64,000 nt of DNA from Galerina marginata (GCA_023014335.1 JAECYW010000016.1:310001-374000), one strand, 5' to 3'; positions 11,713 through 23,645 are shown, counted from the first letter of the stretch. Made by a program: numbers and translations. Notes: a model not told the origin generated them from the letters alone.

Positions 11713-13180
11713 ATGTTAAACTCGTCTCTCCTCCGACGACTCGTTGGGAAGATTCTTCCGACATCTCCCAAACTATTCTCTATTTCCGGTGATGATAACA
11801 TTACCCCCTTTGGCGTTTTCGCACCTGAACTCTTGGATCGGATGATCGACCATCTCCACAATGATAAACCAACTTTGCTACGACTGAGCCGCGTATCCAG
11901 AGAAACACTAATCAGAAGCCGTGTTCATCTGTTTTCCGAGCTGGAATTTAGCAAAGATGGCGACAAACAGTTCGATGCTTTCCTCGTTCTCCTCGAGGCT
12001 CCTTGGACAACCTTCACTAATACTGTCGAGTCCATTCACATCAAACAGCTGTTCCTTCCGAGAGGTTATAAACACCTTCCGAACAAGAATATGCCTCGTA
12101 TTCTCGCCAATTTGTCAAATCTGAAGACACTCCGACTAACTTCAGTATCGTGGCCACACATCCCACCCCACATTCGAGAGCTGTTTTTCCAGACCAATAT
12201 CGTGGACTTGCAACTCGACTCGGTAGAGTTTTCAACGTACCGCCCTGGACTGATCGACATTGTGGAGCTTTTCGGTAAGCTACAGCCATCTGTAAAGTCA
12301 ATCACGCTATACAACTTGGATTTCGACGACGAGTCGATTCCCGATCTTTCCCAGCGCTCCTCAGTCTTCCAGCGCCGAATTCACTTGAAGTTACTCGACA
12401 CCTCTTCACTATTGCTTCTGAAAGATGTCTGGGATCCACTACGCGCTGATCACCTTGACATCACCGTTGAATCATTCCATGTTCGATTGATCCCCATGAC
12501 GAGGAGAGGTAGAGAGGCATACACTCCTTTCTTTTCAAGGTTCTTACGACAAATTGGGCCGTCTCTTCACCATATCTTCATAAAGTTGTCTGATCCGTAT
12601 CTTGATATGCGTAAGCTAACTTCTCAGTGTTTCGCCGTATAACCTCATGATATAGATTTACAGATGCATTGCCTTATTACGACACTGTTGATCTATCGCA
12701 GTGTGTTAACGTTCGCGTTGTTCACGTTGGAACCATCACGGCGGATCGCATCTCGCGATCAGGGGAGAAAATGTCACCAATGATGTCAACGATGTGGAGT
12801 TCGCTGTCGACTCTACCTTCTCACTCGCCCTCATTGGAAGAAATTGTGCTCATTTTCAGACCCTTTGGCGAAACCCTAGAGAGCAAGGAAGCAGAGTTGG
12901 AAAGCTTTGCCTGGGGTGATCTTGTTCGGCGTTTGCACCAGATGTTCCCGAATCTGAAGACGATCACCGTGGGTATAGGGTACTATACGGAGGATGACGA
13001 CTTCGTTCCATACCTTGCGGCACTGCGCCGGGCTCCAGGTATAAGACAACTTGAAGAAAATGGAACTGTTTTGTTACGCATGATTCCTTGGGAGAGTTAC
13101 GGATCAGTATGTCCATTGCTTTGGTATTGAAACCGCTTTGATGCTAATTTATCATACAGCCCGATCCAACCTGGAAGTAG
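11713..13180 (+). CDS. F-box protein, paralogue A
   Basis: Exons 11713-12610, 12664-13106 and 13160-13180 give 453 residues. Introns are 53 bp each (GTAAGC...TTTACAG; GTATGT...CATACAG) and phases agree. The start is the ATG at 11713, conserved in paralogue B. Residues about 30-75 form an F-box-like module (FAPELLDRMIDHLHNDKPTL then SRVSRETLIRSRVHLF). The rest has LRR-like spacing (LPRILANLSNLKTLRLTSVS, IVDLQLDSVEF, IKSITLYNLDF in paralogue B). F-box proteins usually give substrate specificity to SCF ubiquitin ligases by binding Skp1; no specific substrate can be inferred. Large divergent F-box families are common in agaricomycetes. By eye it is roughly three-quarters identical to paralogue B. 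Confidence 0.88.
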
Positions 13181-14264
13181 GCTACAATGGGACCTAAGTC
13201 CCATGCCAGTGAGTATAATATCATGGACTTCCTTATATCAAGCGGTCGATATTTTTGAACTGTCTCGGAGAATCTGTGCTGGAGCACATTGGGAGCACAA
13301 CTTACTCGTGGAAGTATTTTGTTGCTGTGGTTCATTTTTGGCCTCGTCTTGCCTATCGCTAAGATCGCTTGGCTACCACTGTAATACTAATAGGTACCCA
13401 TGAACTCCGCGTCCATCCCGGTTGTTAATGATTAACGTTCGATTAATCATTAGTTCTTCATCTTCATCTCGAAACCCCCTTCATTTCTCGTAGGGAACCG
13501 AACTCTACAATTTGGATGTTGCAAGCTAATTGATAAGCGACTCGCAGGCGCAAAATCCAACTGTTCCGTGTTAGCTGATGTACTAACATTTTTGTGTAGC
13601 CTTCGTTGCCTCTGACCCGAGCAGGCCGAGCCTTCGATTAGATTAGATCACATCAGCGGCTGTCCACAGTTGTGTGCCAGCGCGTTTCCTGGTTGAGGAA
13701 TCTATTCGCACCTTGGTAGTACGTGAAGTCTTTAGAAAAGCCTCCCCTACAAGTTGACCCTCATAATCTAGCAATTTACCTACGATTTATCACTTCCTTC
13801 TACGGCCCAATTCAGGACTGTGATGCGAGAAATCTCAGCAATGACCAAGACCAAGAGTTCGGCGATTTTTAATGCCGGAGGAAAGCCGAAGACAGACTTT
13901 AGCGGGCTCGAAACTTTTAGATTTCATTCGGTTCTGTGCCATCTCACTCAAGGCATTGTTCACTAGGACTAGGGTTTGCGATAAACCTATTGCGTAGACT
14001 AAAATAATATTCTGTTTTCATATCTCGACGCACATTGAGATTATGTGTTTCGCGACTATTCCTCGAGGACGTGTCTACATGGGAATGAGTACCCGAACCT
14101 TCGTTTGATCGTATCTACCCTGGCATCTACTCCTTGATTGCTTTTTTCTGCTTTACCCTCTATAGAAAACCAACCACAAACTCATCCCGGGGCCAAAAAT
14201 AAAATTACGCCTGGTTTAATATAGTCAACGGCCGCAGTGTACCTGTACCCGTCCGAGAATGCAA
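13181..14264. other. No gene recognised
   Basis: About 1.1 kb with no supported gene. A block at 13505-13610 weakly resembles 10200-10300. Confidence 0.5.
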
Positions 14265-15009
14265 CTATACTATTGTACAAGTTGGACATTTATTACTGCG
14301 GTGTAAGCTAACTGGCTCCACGGGCATGGGGTGCACCATCGGATGGGTACCGAGGTAACGGGTTCTCGCCCAGTCAACTATCTCGGCTTGCGGGTGGCCA
14401 TTATGCGTACGATACACATAGTTACCCCCGTTTTGGTCTCTAAAATTGCCATGGAATGAGCTTGTAAAACAATAAAATCGACTCATGGATCTTACTTGTT
14501 CTCTACACCATGCACCGCTGCATACCTCGCATTAGCCTGGCGGTTCAGAGTGATCATCTGTCCGTTGGTCAACCCTGAATGCTCTGCACCGACACCCATG
14601 TTCTTCATGACCAGGTAGTGGGTGTCGGTGTGTGGATCGCGTCCGTGGCCGAGCAGCTGACCAACGTGGTGAGCATTGTGGGCCTCTGCCGCAGGTCCAG
14701 GGGCCGAGTGCCCAAATTCACCTGGGTGGATGACCTTTATGACGGCGTTATGGCCTTTATACTTTTCGTTCAGTGCGTACACAGTCCCAGTCGTCCCCGA
14801 GCCAATCTTATGACTGATACCATGTACTGCGTGCTGCACGGTGTGGAAGTCCCGTTTATTAAGCTTCAAAAATCAAAAAAGGCGTTAGAAATGGTAGACG
14901 GATAGAAAAACTGAATGCGTACTTGGGGTGATTGAACTGGAGCCCCTACGGCAGTGTTTACGAGGAACAACAGGAAGGCGAAGCAGATCGCTAGAGTTCT
15001 GTGATGCAT
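14265..15009 (-). CDS. Secreted mini-kinase-like protein
   Basis: Exons 15009-14923, 14863-14496 and 14439-14265 encode 209 residues. Intron 1 (GTACGC...GAAG) is phase 0. Intron 2 is 56 bp (GTAAGA...TTTTAG) and joins HGVEN to KDQNGGNYVYR. Residues 1-24 are a signal peptide (LAICFAFLLFLVNTAVGA). The mature part has a glycine loop (IGSGTTGTVYALNE), a VAIK-like lysine (NAVIKVI), a possible alpha-C glutamate (AAEAHNAHH), a hinge (HYLVMKNMG), a catalytic-loop-like HGVENKDQNGGN and a DFG-like VDW (AEIVDWAR). These appear in kinase-fold order but within about 180 residues, well below the usual 250 or more, so the C-lobe is heavily reduced. Secretion and activity are inferred. A TATA box lies 81 bp upstream. 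An upstream in-frame ATG (15078) sits only 12 bp from the TATA box and is unlikely. Confidence 0.75.
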
Positions 15010-15089
15010 CGTGGGGGTAGCGAATTGTTTGCAGCAGAGATGATATGAGAGGTCCAGCCTGAAGAATTTTCTGAACAAAGCATGGCTCC

Positions 15090-15095
15090 TTTATA
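15090..15095 (-). promoter_or_regulatory. TATA box of the secreted kinase-like gene
   Basis: TATAAA on the minus strand (context CACTATAAAGG), 81 bp upstream of the ATG at 15009. It argues against the upstream in-frame ATG at 15078. Confidence 0.55.
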
Positions 15096-15740
15096 GTGGA
15101 GGCTCTAATCGCTCCACTTCGGGGAACCCACAAAGTGACAGAATAACAAATGACTGTGTGTTTGTGGGCCTATATTTCCCGTCGCGCTCTTTTAGTTTTC
15201 GACCAATATAGTAGGCTCCAATTGTTCTGGGCAGCGTGCAAAGAAGAGTTGATGCGTAATAAAACTTTGATTCAACGTTATCGACTTACAAGCTTTCTGG
15301 CTGTCTGGGCTACTAGGCTGGGTGGCCTAATGTTCCTAGTGTTGTCAGGAACATTGGGATAAAGTTATCAACAGACCTTGACATTCAGAATATCGCATTG
15401 GATAATTTGGGCGGCTGGGTTTGCGAAAAGCTCAAACAGGAGGCGAGCTTGGTGTGTGTGTGATACACACATCAGAGAAAAGGTGCGCGGCTTACATGGC
15501 GATATAGGAGCTGTAAAAATTACTTATAATGTCCGCAAGTCGTTAAAATGTTAGCAAGTCTCACAAGCGCATTGTAATCTCCCATATTAGAGACACTATT
15601 ATTAAAAACTCTGTAAGGTTTCCGATCATTATAAGGGTTTCCATGGTCACAATCCATTATAAGCGGTGCAGGCGCGCCAAATTTGCGAATAGACAAAAGG
15701 TTTATTATCCTCCAACGGCAGTCATAGGATTTTAATTTTT
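15096..15740. other. No gene recognised
   Basis: Only a 70-codon frame at 15150-15362 with no motif; AT-rich towards the tRNA-like sequence. Confidence 0.4.
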
Positions 15741-15814
15741 TACTTTTACCGAGAGTCGAACACGGGAGCCCGACAAGACAAAGTTGGAGCGCTTAACCGT
15801 TATACCACAGCGGC
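15741..15814 (-). repeat. Decayed tRNA-like sequence (tRNA pseudogene or SINE head)
   Basis: On the minus strand the 5' half looks like a tRNA: GCCGCTG acceptor strand, box-A-like TGGTATAACGGTTAAGCGCT, an anticodon-arm region with loop CTTTGTC, and box-B-like GTGTTCGACTC with a mostly paired T stem. The 3' acceptor strand that should read CAGCGGC is replaced by TAAAAG, and the anticodon stem has mismatches. It therefore cannot fold as a functional tRNA. By loop alignment the anticodon would be TTG (Gln), but this is weak. Confidence 0.5.
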
Positions 15815-16109
15815 TTGATAACAGGAAGTAAATTTACTCAATAAGTAAGCCGATTTCCCTTTTTGGTTACAGGCGCCCAACACAAGGCATTACAATGCGC
15901 AAAAAGCCTTTTTACCGTATTATTAGGTGTATTGCGATGGGCTCAGAAGTATTTCATGCACATAGGAGGCAAGTAAATTATTCCGAACACTTACGAGGTG
16001 GCTAAAAATATTCTATCCTAACTCAAGACGTGTGTAATCAACATGGAATTATTCTCGTGCCGTGTGAACATGGCAAGGCGATCTAAGCCACACGCCTTTT
16101 TGCTGATGC
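15815..16109. other. No gene recognised
   Basis: AT-rich spacer between the tRNA-like sequence and the duplicated promoter of F-box gene B. Confidence 0.4.
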
Positions 16110-16441
16110 AGCAACACACACAACGCCTGGGCGCTGTTTTCCTAATATTAATGTACCAATTTGAAGGCAAGATTTTGATGTATTTCTAATCAGGAATAGA
16201 TAGCAACGCGCTCAAGAATACTCGTTTCCTTTCATGATCATAGGACGGTAGCAGTATTCGGATTAAATGGCGTGCCGGCGGCTTACTGTATGATACACTT
16301 AACGGGAGGCAGTACACGGTCAACAAATTTGACACTTCCCAAAGATTGCGGCGCATAGCCCCATCCCAGGCAATCGCATTTTTGCACCGCCGTGATCAGT
16401 TATAAAACGTTACTGGTATAGATTCCACGATTACAGTGCAC
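16110..16441 (+). repeat. Duplicated upstream region of F-box gene B
   Basis: Counterpart of 11480-11712, with the same order of landmarks ending at the ATG. The offset between copies is about 4.73 kb, the same as between the two coding regions. Confidence 0.7.
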
Positions 16442-17910
16442 ATGTGTAACTTGTCCCTCCTCCAACGAGTCGTTGGAAAAGTTCTTCCTACATATCCCAA
16501 ACTATCTACATCCGGTGATGATAACATTACCGCCTTTGGCAATTTCGCACCTGAACTCTTGGATCGGATTATCGACCAACTCCACAACGATAGACCAGCT
16601 TTGCTATGTCTAGGCCTCGCATCCAGACAAACACTTATCAGGAGTCGTGTTCACCTCTTTTCCGACCTGGAATTCAACAAAGACGACGACAGACAGTTTG
16701 ACAGGTTCCTTGTTCTCCTCGAGGCGACTTGGACAAGCTTTACCAATGCCGTCGAGTTCATTCGAATCAAACAGCTATTCCTTCCAAGAGGTTACAAGCA
16801 CCTTCCAAACAAGGATTTGCCTCGTATTCTCGCAAATTTGCCAAATTTAAAGACGCTCCGGCTGACATCAGTATCGTGGCCCTACATCCCGCCCCACATT
16901 CGAGACCTTTTATTTCAGACCAACATCGTGGACTTGCAACTTGACTCTGTAGAGTTTTCGAGGTACAGGCCTGGACCGATCGATATTTCGGAGCTTTTCA
17001 TTTCGCTCCAGCCATCTATAAAGTCCATCACGCTATACAACCTGGACTTCGACGACGAGAACTTTCCCGACCTCTCACAGCACTCCTCGATTTTCCGGCG
17101 CCGAATTCATTTGACGGTACTAGACACCTCGTCGCTATTGCTTTTTAAAGATGTCTGGGATCCAGTCGGCACTGACCACCTTGACATTACCGTTGAATCA
17201 TTCCATGTTCGACTGATCCCCATGACAAGGAGCGGTAGAGAGGAGTATACTCCTTTCTTCTCAAGATTCTTACGACATGTCGGACCGTCTCTTCAGCATA
17301 TCTTCATAAAATTGTCCGATCCTTATCTCGATATGCGTAAGCAAACTTTTTAATAGTTCACAATATAACTTCATAATCTAGATTTACAGACGCATTGCCT
17401 TATTACGACGCTGTTGATCTATCACAGTGTGTTAATGTACGCGTCGTTCACATCGGGACCATCACATTAGATCGCATCTCGCAATCTGGGGAGGATATGG
17501 TACCAATGGTGTCAACAATGTGGAATTCACTCTCCACTCTATCATCTTACTCACCCTCGTTAGAAGAAGTTTTACTCGTTTTCAGACCAGTTGGCGAAAC
17601 CCTAGCAATAAATGAAGCAGAGTTGGAAAGCTTTGCCTGGTTGGACCTTGTTGGGAAGTTGCACCAATTATTTCCGAATTTGAGGAAGATCACTGTGGCA
17701 ATAGGGTACTTTGTGGTGGACGAAGACTTCGTTCCATTCCTTGCGGCACTGCGCCGGGTTTCAGGTATAAGACAACTTGAAGAAAATGGAACCGTTTTGT
17801 TACGTATGCTTCCTTGGGAAAGCTATGGATTGGTATGTTCAATTAGGCTTTGGTATTGAAACAATGTTAATGCAAATTTTATCCCACAGCCCGATCCAGC
17901 ATGGAAGTAG
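16442..17910 (+). CDS. F-box protein, paralogue B
   Basis: Exons 16442-17336, 17390-17832 and 17890-17910 encode 452 residues, with the same intron positions and phases as paralogue A (introns of 53 and 57 bp). The F-box-like module is FAPELLDRIIDQLHNDRPAL...ASRQTLIRSRVHLF near residues 30-75, followed by the same LRR-like spacing and the same C-terminal exon encoding PDPAWK. There are no internal stops, so both copies look functional. Presumed role: SCF adaptor. It is a recent tandem or segmental duplicate of gene A, with the unrelated secreted kinase-like gene between them on the other strand. Confidence 0.88.
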
Positions 17911-20888
17911 GCTACGAACAGTTTGTAGACTGCGATGAATCGAGAATTATCGGAGAAGAATTGGTCGCTCCAGCGACACAGTGCGATTGCAAATAGTAGA
18001 GTATCAATCACCGGGGTTTGATGAGACAACGAAGTGGATCCCTGACCTCAGGGGAAAAGTGGACAGGGTATGCTCGATTCAACGTGACCGGGAGCTCCTG
18101 GAGAAGTTTTGAGGAAGTCGGAAACGAAGCACAATGATTTCATTGAGAGTAGCGCGCTACCTGACAGATTTAGAAGCGAAAGGGTTTGAGTAAATTGGTA
18201 GATAAAATCCTGAGGGACGGGAAGGAAAAAGGGTCTCGCTTTTCCCACTTTAGCAGCGTCAAACGAATTCCAATCAGTGCACTTCCCAAGTGAAAAATGC
18301 TCCGTACTCGCAGGAGATGTTTCCAAATGACCTTCTGACGAGCGGGGACTGGGCATTGCGGGGAAAAACTCGTCAGTGAAGATTAAGCTTACACTAAAGC
18401 TCAGTAGCATTGGGAAAGGCCCGTCAGGGCATGAGGCATGCATGAGGGTGGCTACGCGTTGGGCATCTGTTACAGTGACAGGGGCTTTCAATCCTACGCT
18501 CGAGAAATCAAGTCTGTTCCATGTTAGGGCTGGAAATTCACATATTCCTTCTACTTGGAAGGTTTCCTACAGACTGGATGCCTGGAAGAACTCGAGGACG
18601 TGAGTGATTATATAGCACCGTTGTGGTAGAAACTTTTTACCTGCGATCGAGGTTTGGGCCGGGGGCTGATTTTTACAGGGAGCGATTAGGACATCGGTAC
18701 ACGTGAGAGTGAATCAGCGAAGATGACTATGGAAAAGGACGATGACTGGGGGGACAGTCGCTCGATCGGGTTGAAGGGCAACGGAGGCGCATATACGTGG
18801 GCTGGCGTACATGTCCCTCCCCTCATCTAGACCAAGTTTAAATGAGCTTGAAGGACGCACCAAAAAAATTAAAGAGAAAGAAACGGAACAAAGTTAGCCT
18901 GGATAAGGAGAATGTACGGTGTCCATGACGGAGTTTCACGACAGAAGAACCAAGGCAAAGGAATCACGGTCTTGCCCAATGCAAATACAAATACACCTTG
19001 CAATGAAGGCAGTGACGTGAAGAATTGTCAAGGTCCTCCGCCATGTCAATCCGCACAGACATGACATATGGAAACGGACTACGGCGCGGTGATCGGAAGA
19101 GAAGGAGGGCATAGTGGGTAGGTGGGATGCAAGTCGAGAAAAGGACTCAATGGTTAACCGTAAGCAAAAATTCTGGGATGTGTACTTTTCACTGACCGGG
19201 CCAAAGACTTGGACGGCAGCTGTTATTTAACTAGGGGATCGTTAATTTGGCTGCTTTGCTATTGTTGGTGAGCCTGGAAAAGAGATCCGTAAGAACGGAT
19301 ACTGAGGGCGGCAAAGGATAAACAAATGGAGGTGATCACGAAGTGGTGCATTGCTTAGCTTAAGCCTTACGGCCATGAACATCCCCCTTGATATGAAGAT
19401 CGCCGTGATGAATTGCCTGTTAGAGACACTAAACGCGCACGGGAGGCATGCTCTGAATTCCAAAGGTGCGTTAGCACTGACTGGTGGAAAAACGAGAGAA
19501 AACGGCCCGCCGTCATTGAAATTTTTGCCATCTGAAAGCATCGAGCATCGAGGATTTCCTGGAAAGATATCACTAGCCTATATTAATATCGATGTAGCCT
19601 CTCCCTGGCCATGTCGAGTGCCGTTTTGAAAACATGGAGGTTAGTACGAATCCGCGGAATCTTGGAAAAAGATGATAATTGCGGGATTCTGGTGCGCCCA
19701 GAACTTGAACGGCCGCTCTTTCTTGGAACAAGGGTAACGTAGGCGCATATACGTGGCTGGAGTTCATTGACCGAAGAGTAGCACCAGGACGACAACAGGA
19801 CTGACGACGAGCGATGGGGCAGCTTCAAGTTCCACTGATTACGATGCTAGGCGAAGGCGAGTCCCAACGACGACTGGGGGCCTAGGCTGCTATCGTTCTT
19901 GCAGTGAAGTTGGTAGCGAAGGGGATAGTGGAACAGCTGAACGGAGTGAGTACCTGGTGTCGGTGAGTACTAACAAGAGCAGGGAAAGACAGAAACACGC
20001 ACCGCCATCGCTTGTCAGCGCCACATCTGGTGTCGAAAACTCGCTCTCCTCTTCACAGATCCATCAAGGTCGTTTCTCTGTCCCATTTTCTCACTATAAT
20101 GAGACTTAGGAGGGTAAAGTGATCGTTGACGGCGCAGAAGAACGACAACGACAAACAAACGACAAAGACATTCAACCCGGACCGAGGCCGAGGAAAACAA
20201 CTGTCAATACCGCCCGCCGATTAACCGCTTGCCGCCATCAAGCCGCCATTCACGGTGAATTGCTCTAGCACAGCAGATCACATCAGTTCAAGTCAAAGGC
20301 GTATCAGGGTGTATGTTAAATCGCTTGTGAGTGGTCTGGGTTTTTTTCCAAGACCCGGGAAGCTCACCCTTGAACCTGTCCGGATTGAGACCCGCAAATC
20401 GTGAAATTCTCGTCCAGATTTCGTGAATTTGAGCCCTTTGAGGGTGCCACTTAAGCATCCCTGTCCACTTTCGCAGGCTTGGGACCGGGTATGGGATATT
20501 TTTTGAACGAGGGAGTGGGCATGCCGATTGCCCACTTGCGAAGCCTCCGGCGATCAACCAAATTAATGTTGGTAAACGACGGCCTTCGGAAATTACACCC
20601 ATCCCGAATTGGAAGGTAGTAGTAGTAGTAGTAGTAATAACCGGCATGGTCCATTGTGCCAAAAATCTCCATGGATTTTGATTAAACCTGGGGCCATGTC
20701 GACACTCGTTTAGATTATCTAAACTTCGCCGCAGAACAGCTGTGTGCAACTGGTGCATAGAAAGGGTTTAGTTAAACAGAACGCGGTAAACGAGGGCCAA
20801 AGCCGTCTTCCGAAACCTGGGATTTATTAAGAACAGATTAAGCCTGCTACTTGATAGTTTAAACGTAGTAAATATGAGCGGAGGAGTG
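17911..20888. other. No supported gene; one uncertain frame and a microsatellite
   Basis: A minus-strand frame at 18048-18491 (147 codons) has balanced composition but no recognisable motif or partner exon. GCGCATATACGTGG occurs twice (18787 and 19742). A (TAG)n-type microsatellite sits at about 20616-20637. Frames at 20288-20758 run through it and are not credible genes. Confidence 0.45.
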
Positions 20889-21170
20889 GTGAAGATAATT
20901 CAAACAATCGGGATAATCAAGGAGGGAAGTGGTTTAAACAAGGAGGGAAACAGTTTAAAGAATCGGGGTTATCAAGGTGGGTAGGATAAACAGAAAGGGA
21001 AACAGTTTAAACGATCAGGATAATCAAGATGGGTTGGGTAAACGAGGAGGGAAACAGTTTAAACGATCAGGATATTCAAGATGGGTAGGGAAAGCGAGGA
21101 GGGAAACAGTTTATATGATCGGGTAATCGAGGTGGGTAGGATAAACAAGGAGGGAAGTGTATGGTTTAAA
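20889..21170. repeat. 52-bp tandem repeat array
   Basis: The motif GAGGGAAACAGTTTAAACGAT recurs with CAGTTT at 20951, 21003, 21055 and 21107, exactly 52 bp apart, with degenerate copies at about 20925 and 21160. Between repeats comes GATAATCAAGATGGGTAGG with small variations. Confidence 0.85.
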
Positions 21171-21212
21171 AGAACGAGATCTTTAAATCAAACTGACCTG
21201 ATTATGGCAGAT

Positions 21213-21455
21213 TTACGATAAGATTGGGTTGCCCTCGAAGTCGACATAGAATAGTTTCCCGTGCTTGTTTAAAATCGGTAAACCAGCCTCATCAACATAG
21301 ACTGGTTTTCCGAGTTTGTCGACAGGTTTCCCGTCCCTGTCTTCATAGTGCCACCACCCTCCTTTCTTGGCTTTCTTCTTCTTGCCGCCCGGTTCCGTTC
21401 CCTGAGTATCTGCGGCTGTCTGTTTGCGCTTGGTAGTGCTTCCTCTGCGAGTCAT
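21213..21455 (-). CDS. Small lysine-rich hypothetical protein
   Basis: An 80-codon minus-strand frame from ATG at 21455. The N-terminal half is basic (TTKRKQTAAD...GGKKKKAKKGG), possibly a nuclear-localisation-type sequence. The C-terminal half has imperfect internal repeats of a GKPVYVDEAGLPIL...GKLFYVDFEGNPIL type. No family recognised. It may continue through an intron, or be a remnant of a longer transposon or host protein. It ends about 40 bp from the 52-bp tandem array. Confidence 0.4.
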   Translation of the reverse strand: MTRRGSTTKRKQTAADTQGTEPGGKKKKAKKGGWWHYEDRDGKPVDKLGKPVYVDEAGLPILNKHGKLFYVDFEGNPILS

Positions 21456-23550
21456 CTAAACCAAACTAACCTGTTCGCACACTGATTACGAGTCTTTTAC
21501 TTTGTAAAAGTGAGTTCTTTTAATCCACACGGACCCCTGGAATTTTGAAACCATGTAGATCCTGTTGAACCCCTGGGAAAAATAGTTTGATGCCATCAAT
21601 ACCAGTACCGGGCAACTTTGCCGCGCCTTTACTGGCTTATATAAGCTTGTAGCCTTTTTTTGGTAGCAATGACGTCATAATGACTCGAGGCCCTCCCAGG
21701 GCTTCCACATTTGATATGACATCATTTATTTATTTTTAGATCGTGTTTAAAAAATGATTTACTCAAGTCCGCGTATGTACTACTCCTTTGCTGATAACCA
21801 GCATTAGTTACAAGTTTTTTACATTGTAAAAGTAAGCTCTTTTCATCCCCGGACATGTTGATATGAAGTTACAAACCGGTACCGGGTAGGTGTTCCAGCA
21901 TCCGGTTTTGCCGGATTAGGTTTCCCACACTCCGACATTCATACGTCGCATCCGTTCTTGCCTTCCAACCACCATTATTCCCCTCCTTCCAGCCACAACC
22001 CCGCCTATATATGCTGTCCCTCTGCCCATATATGAATGTCCAAAATGTCGCGTAGCATGATTCTCAGTACCCCTGCCCTTCAATGATGGATGTGGCCCTG
22101 AAATGAGACAAAATTGAAGGACTTTGGGTTTGTGGGTGGTGTAATCACCAGGTGAGCAAAGAAAACTACCACCGCCGTACAATTAACCCACACCCCACCA
22201 CTTTGCAGCACCGATCAGCGCCTCCGGACCCCATGGCGGCCCCGCTTTGGTTCTACGTCACGGTAACCACATCCCCCATTTGCGCCCAGTACCCCCACAC
22301 CAACGAGGAACCCACCGCAGAGGTGTGGAGGGTATGAGGAGGCGACAAGATGGTGGACAGACCGCGCCCAGTACCGTTCCGAGTGCCCCTCCCTTCCAAT
22401 GAAGGACGTGGGCCGGAATTTGGAGGTTAACAGGGTAGGGGAATAGGTTATGTCGCGAAACCGACCTCTGCTGTCCAGCTAACCCACAGCCAACTGTGTC
22501 ACAGTTCCGGTTAGCCCCTCAGCGCTCAGCACCAACACAGCATCGCATTCTCCGCCAACTCAGAGTGAGCGGACATTAAAGCAGGTACGTCGTGAACGAC
22601 TCGTGCTGGCTATTTGATACATACCCATCCGTTGCAGCGCCACTCCGCTGCCAGCTCACATCGAGAGGACCAGCGTGGAAACCCACTGCATTAGTATAAG
22701 GTCCCTCACAAGTCTACAATGTCACGGCCAGGCCAAACCCAAACCCTGCGCACCATCGACAGTGCCAATTGCATTAGGTACCCCCACATCTGCCACGAAA
22801 ACCCATCATGTTGGTGCGGGGGCCATTGCAATGCCTCACGACACCTGTACATTGACCACCACCCTACTACTTCAATGACCCTGATGCCCCCCTCCCTCTC
22901 CATGTGCAAACTGTGGCAGCAGCTTATCATGCTGCAGTTGTGACTTGAGGCGGCGCCCACTCTCATCTGTGATTACTGAACAATGTCGGTGATAGTGCTT
23001 GTATAGTCAGAGCAGAAGGGACAAGGTAATTCAGGCATGTTGGCTGATGAAGCAACCACGGCATCTGCTGTTGCTCAGTTTGCAATGACCTGTCTTCACC
23101 CTCCCCTACCCACTCTGCAGCTTCTGATGCACAGTTGCCATGAAATGTCTCATTACCGCTTCTAGTCATTGTCTTTTACTGCTGCCAGTGCCTCCGCCAT
23201 TGACTCTGTAGGTTTAGTTAGTTAAGCCTAGCTTGTACCATGTGGTCACGGTTCAATATACTAGTACAAATTTATCGCATTTGTTACATATTTATAGTAA
23301 GCTCAATGTGTCAAATTTGAAGCACTGGCCATGGTTGGGTTACTAGCTACATTGCTTAGTCAACTATAGAATATTTACAGGGTTTCCAGAAATCCTTGAG
23401 AATCCGTGAATTTTTTTTTTCACATCACGATTTTGAGAATTTCTGGATTTTGCCCAAATAAGGCGATTATTTTGACAGTGCTCGTCTCACTCTTACATCC
23501 ACCATCTCAACGTGTATTGTTGCTCTGGGAGCAATTCTTGATAAGTCCTC
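21456..23550. other. No gene; short diverged repeats
   Basis: A TTTTAC-TTTGTAAAAGTGAGTTCTTTT block at 21496 recurs near 21816. A stretch at about 22050-22330 (CCCTTCAATGATGGATGTGG..., TTAACCCACACCC) is echoed at about 22380-22560 (CCTTCCAATGAAGGACGTGG..., CTAACCCACAGCC), an old duplication about 320 bp apart. No frame has a recognisable domain. Confidence 0.45.
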
Positions 23551-23645
23551 ATGAGTACAGACCCTGATAGTGATATTTATATGTCTGATACTGTTGCGGA
23601 TGACCGATCAGTGAAAAGCAATGCTGAAGATGATGACGAACCTGT
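23551..23645 (+). pseudogene. Possible 5' coding fragment cut by an LTR
   Basis: An ATG-started acidic peptide (MSTDPDSDIYMSDTVADDRS and on to DEPVV) runs up to the LTR that begins at 23646, where the composition changes abruptly to Phe/Tyr/Met-rich. This suggests an exon interrupted by the retrotransposon. Family unknown. Confidence 0.3.

Noticed and set aside
14440..14495. Shorter 35-bp version of intron 2 in the kinase-like gene (acceptor at 14461)
   Set aside because: 35 bp is below the normal fungal minimum; the 56-bp version gives a better catalytic-loop-like junction (HGVEN to KDQNGGN).
15741..15814. Functional tRNA gene
   Set aside because: The 3' acceptor strand does not pair with the 5' strand and the anticodon stem is mismatched.
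18048..18491. 147-codon minus-strand frame as a gene
   Set aside because: No motif, no splice partner, and overlapping plus-strand frames; could not be supported.
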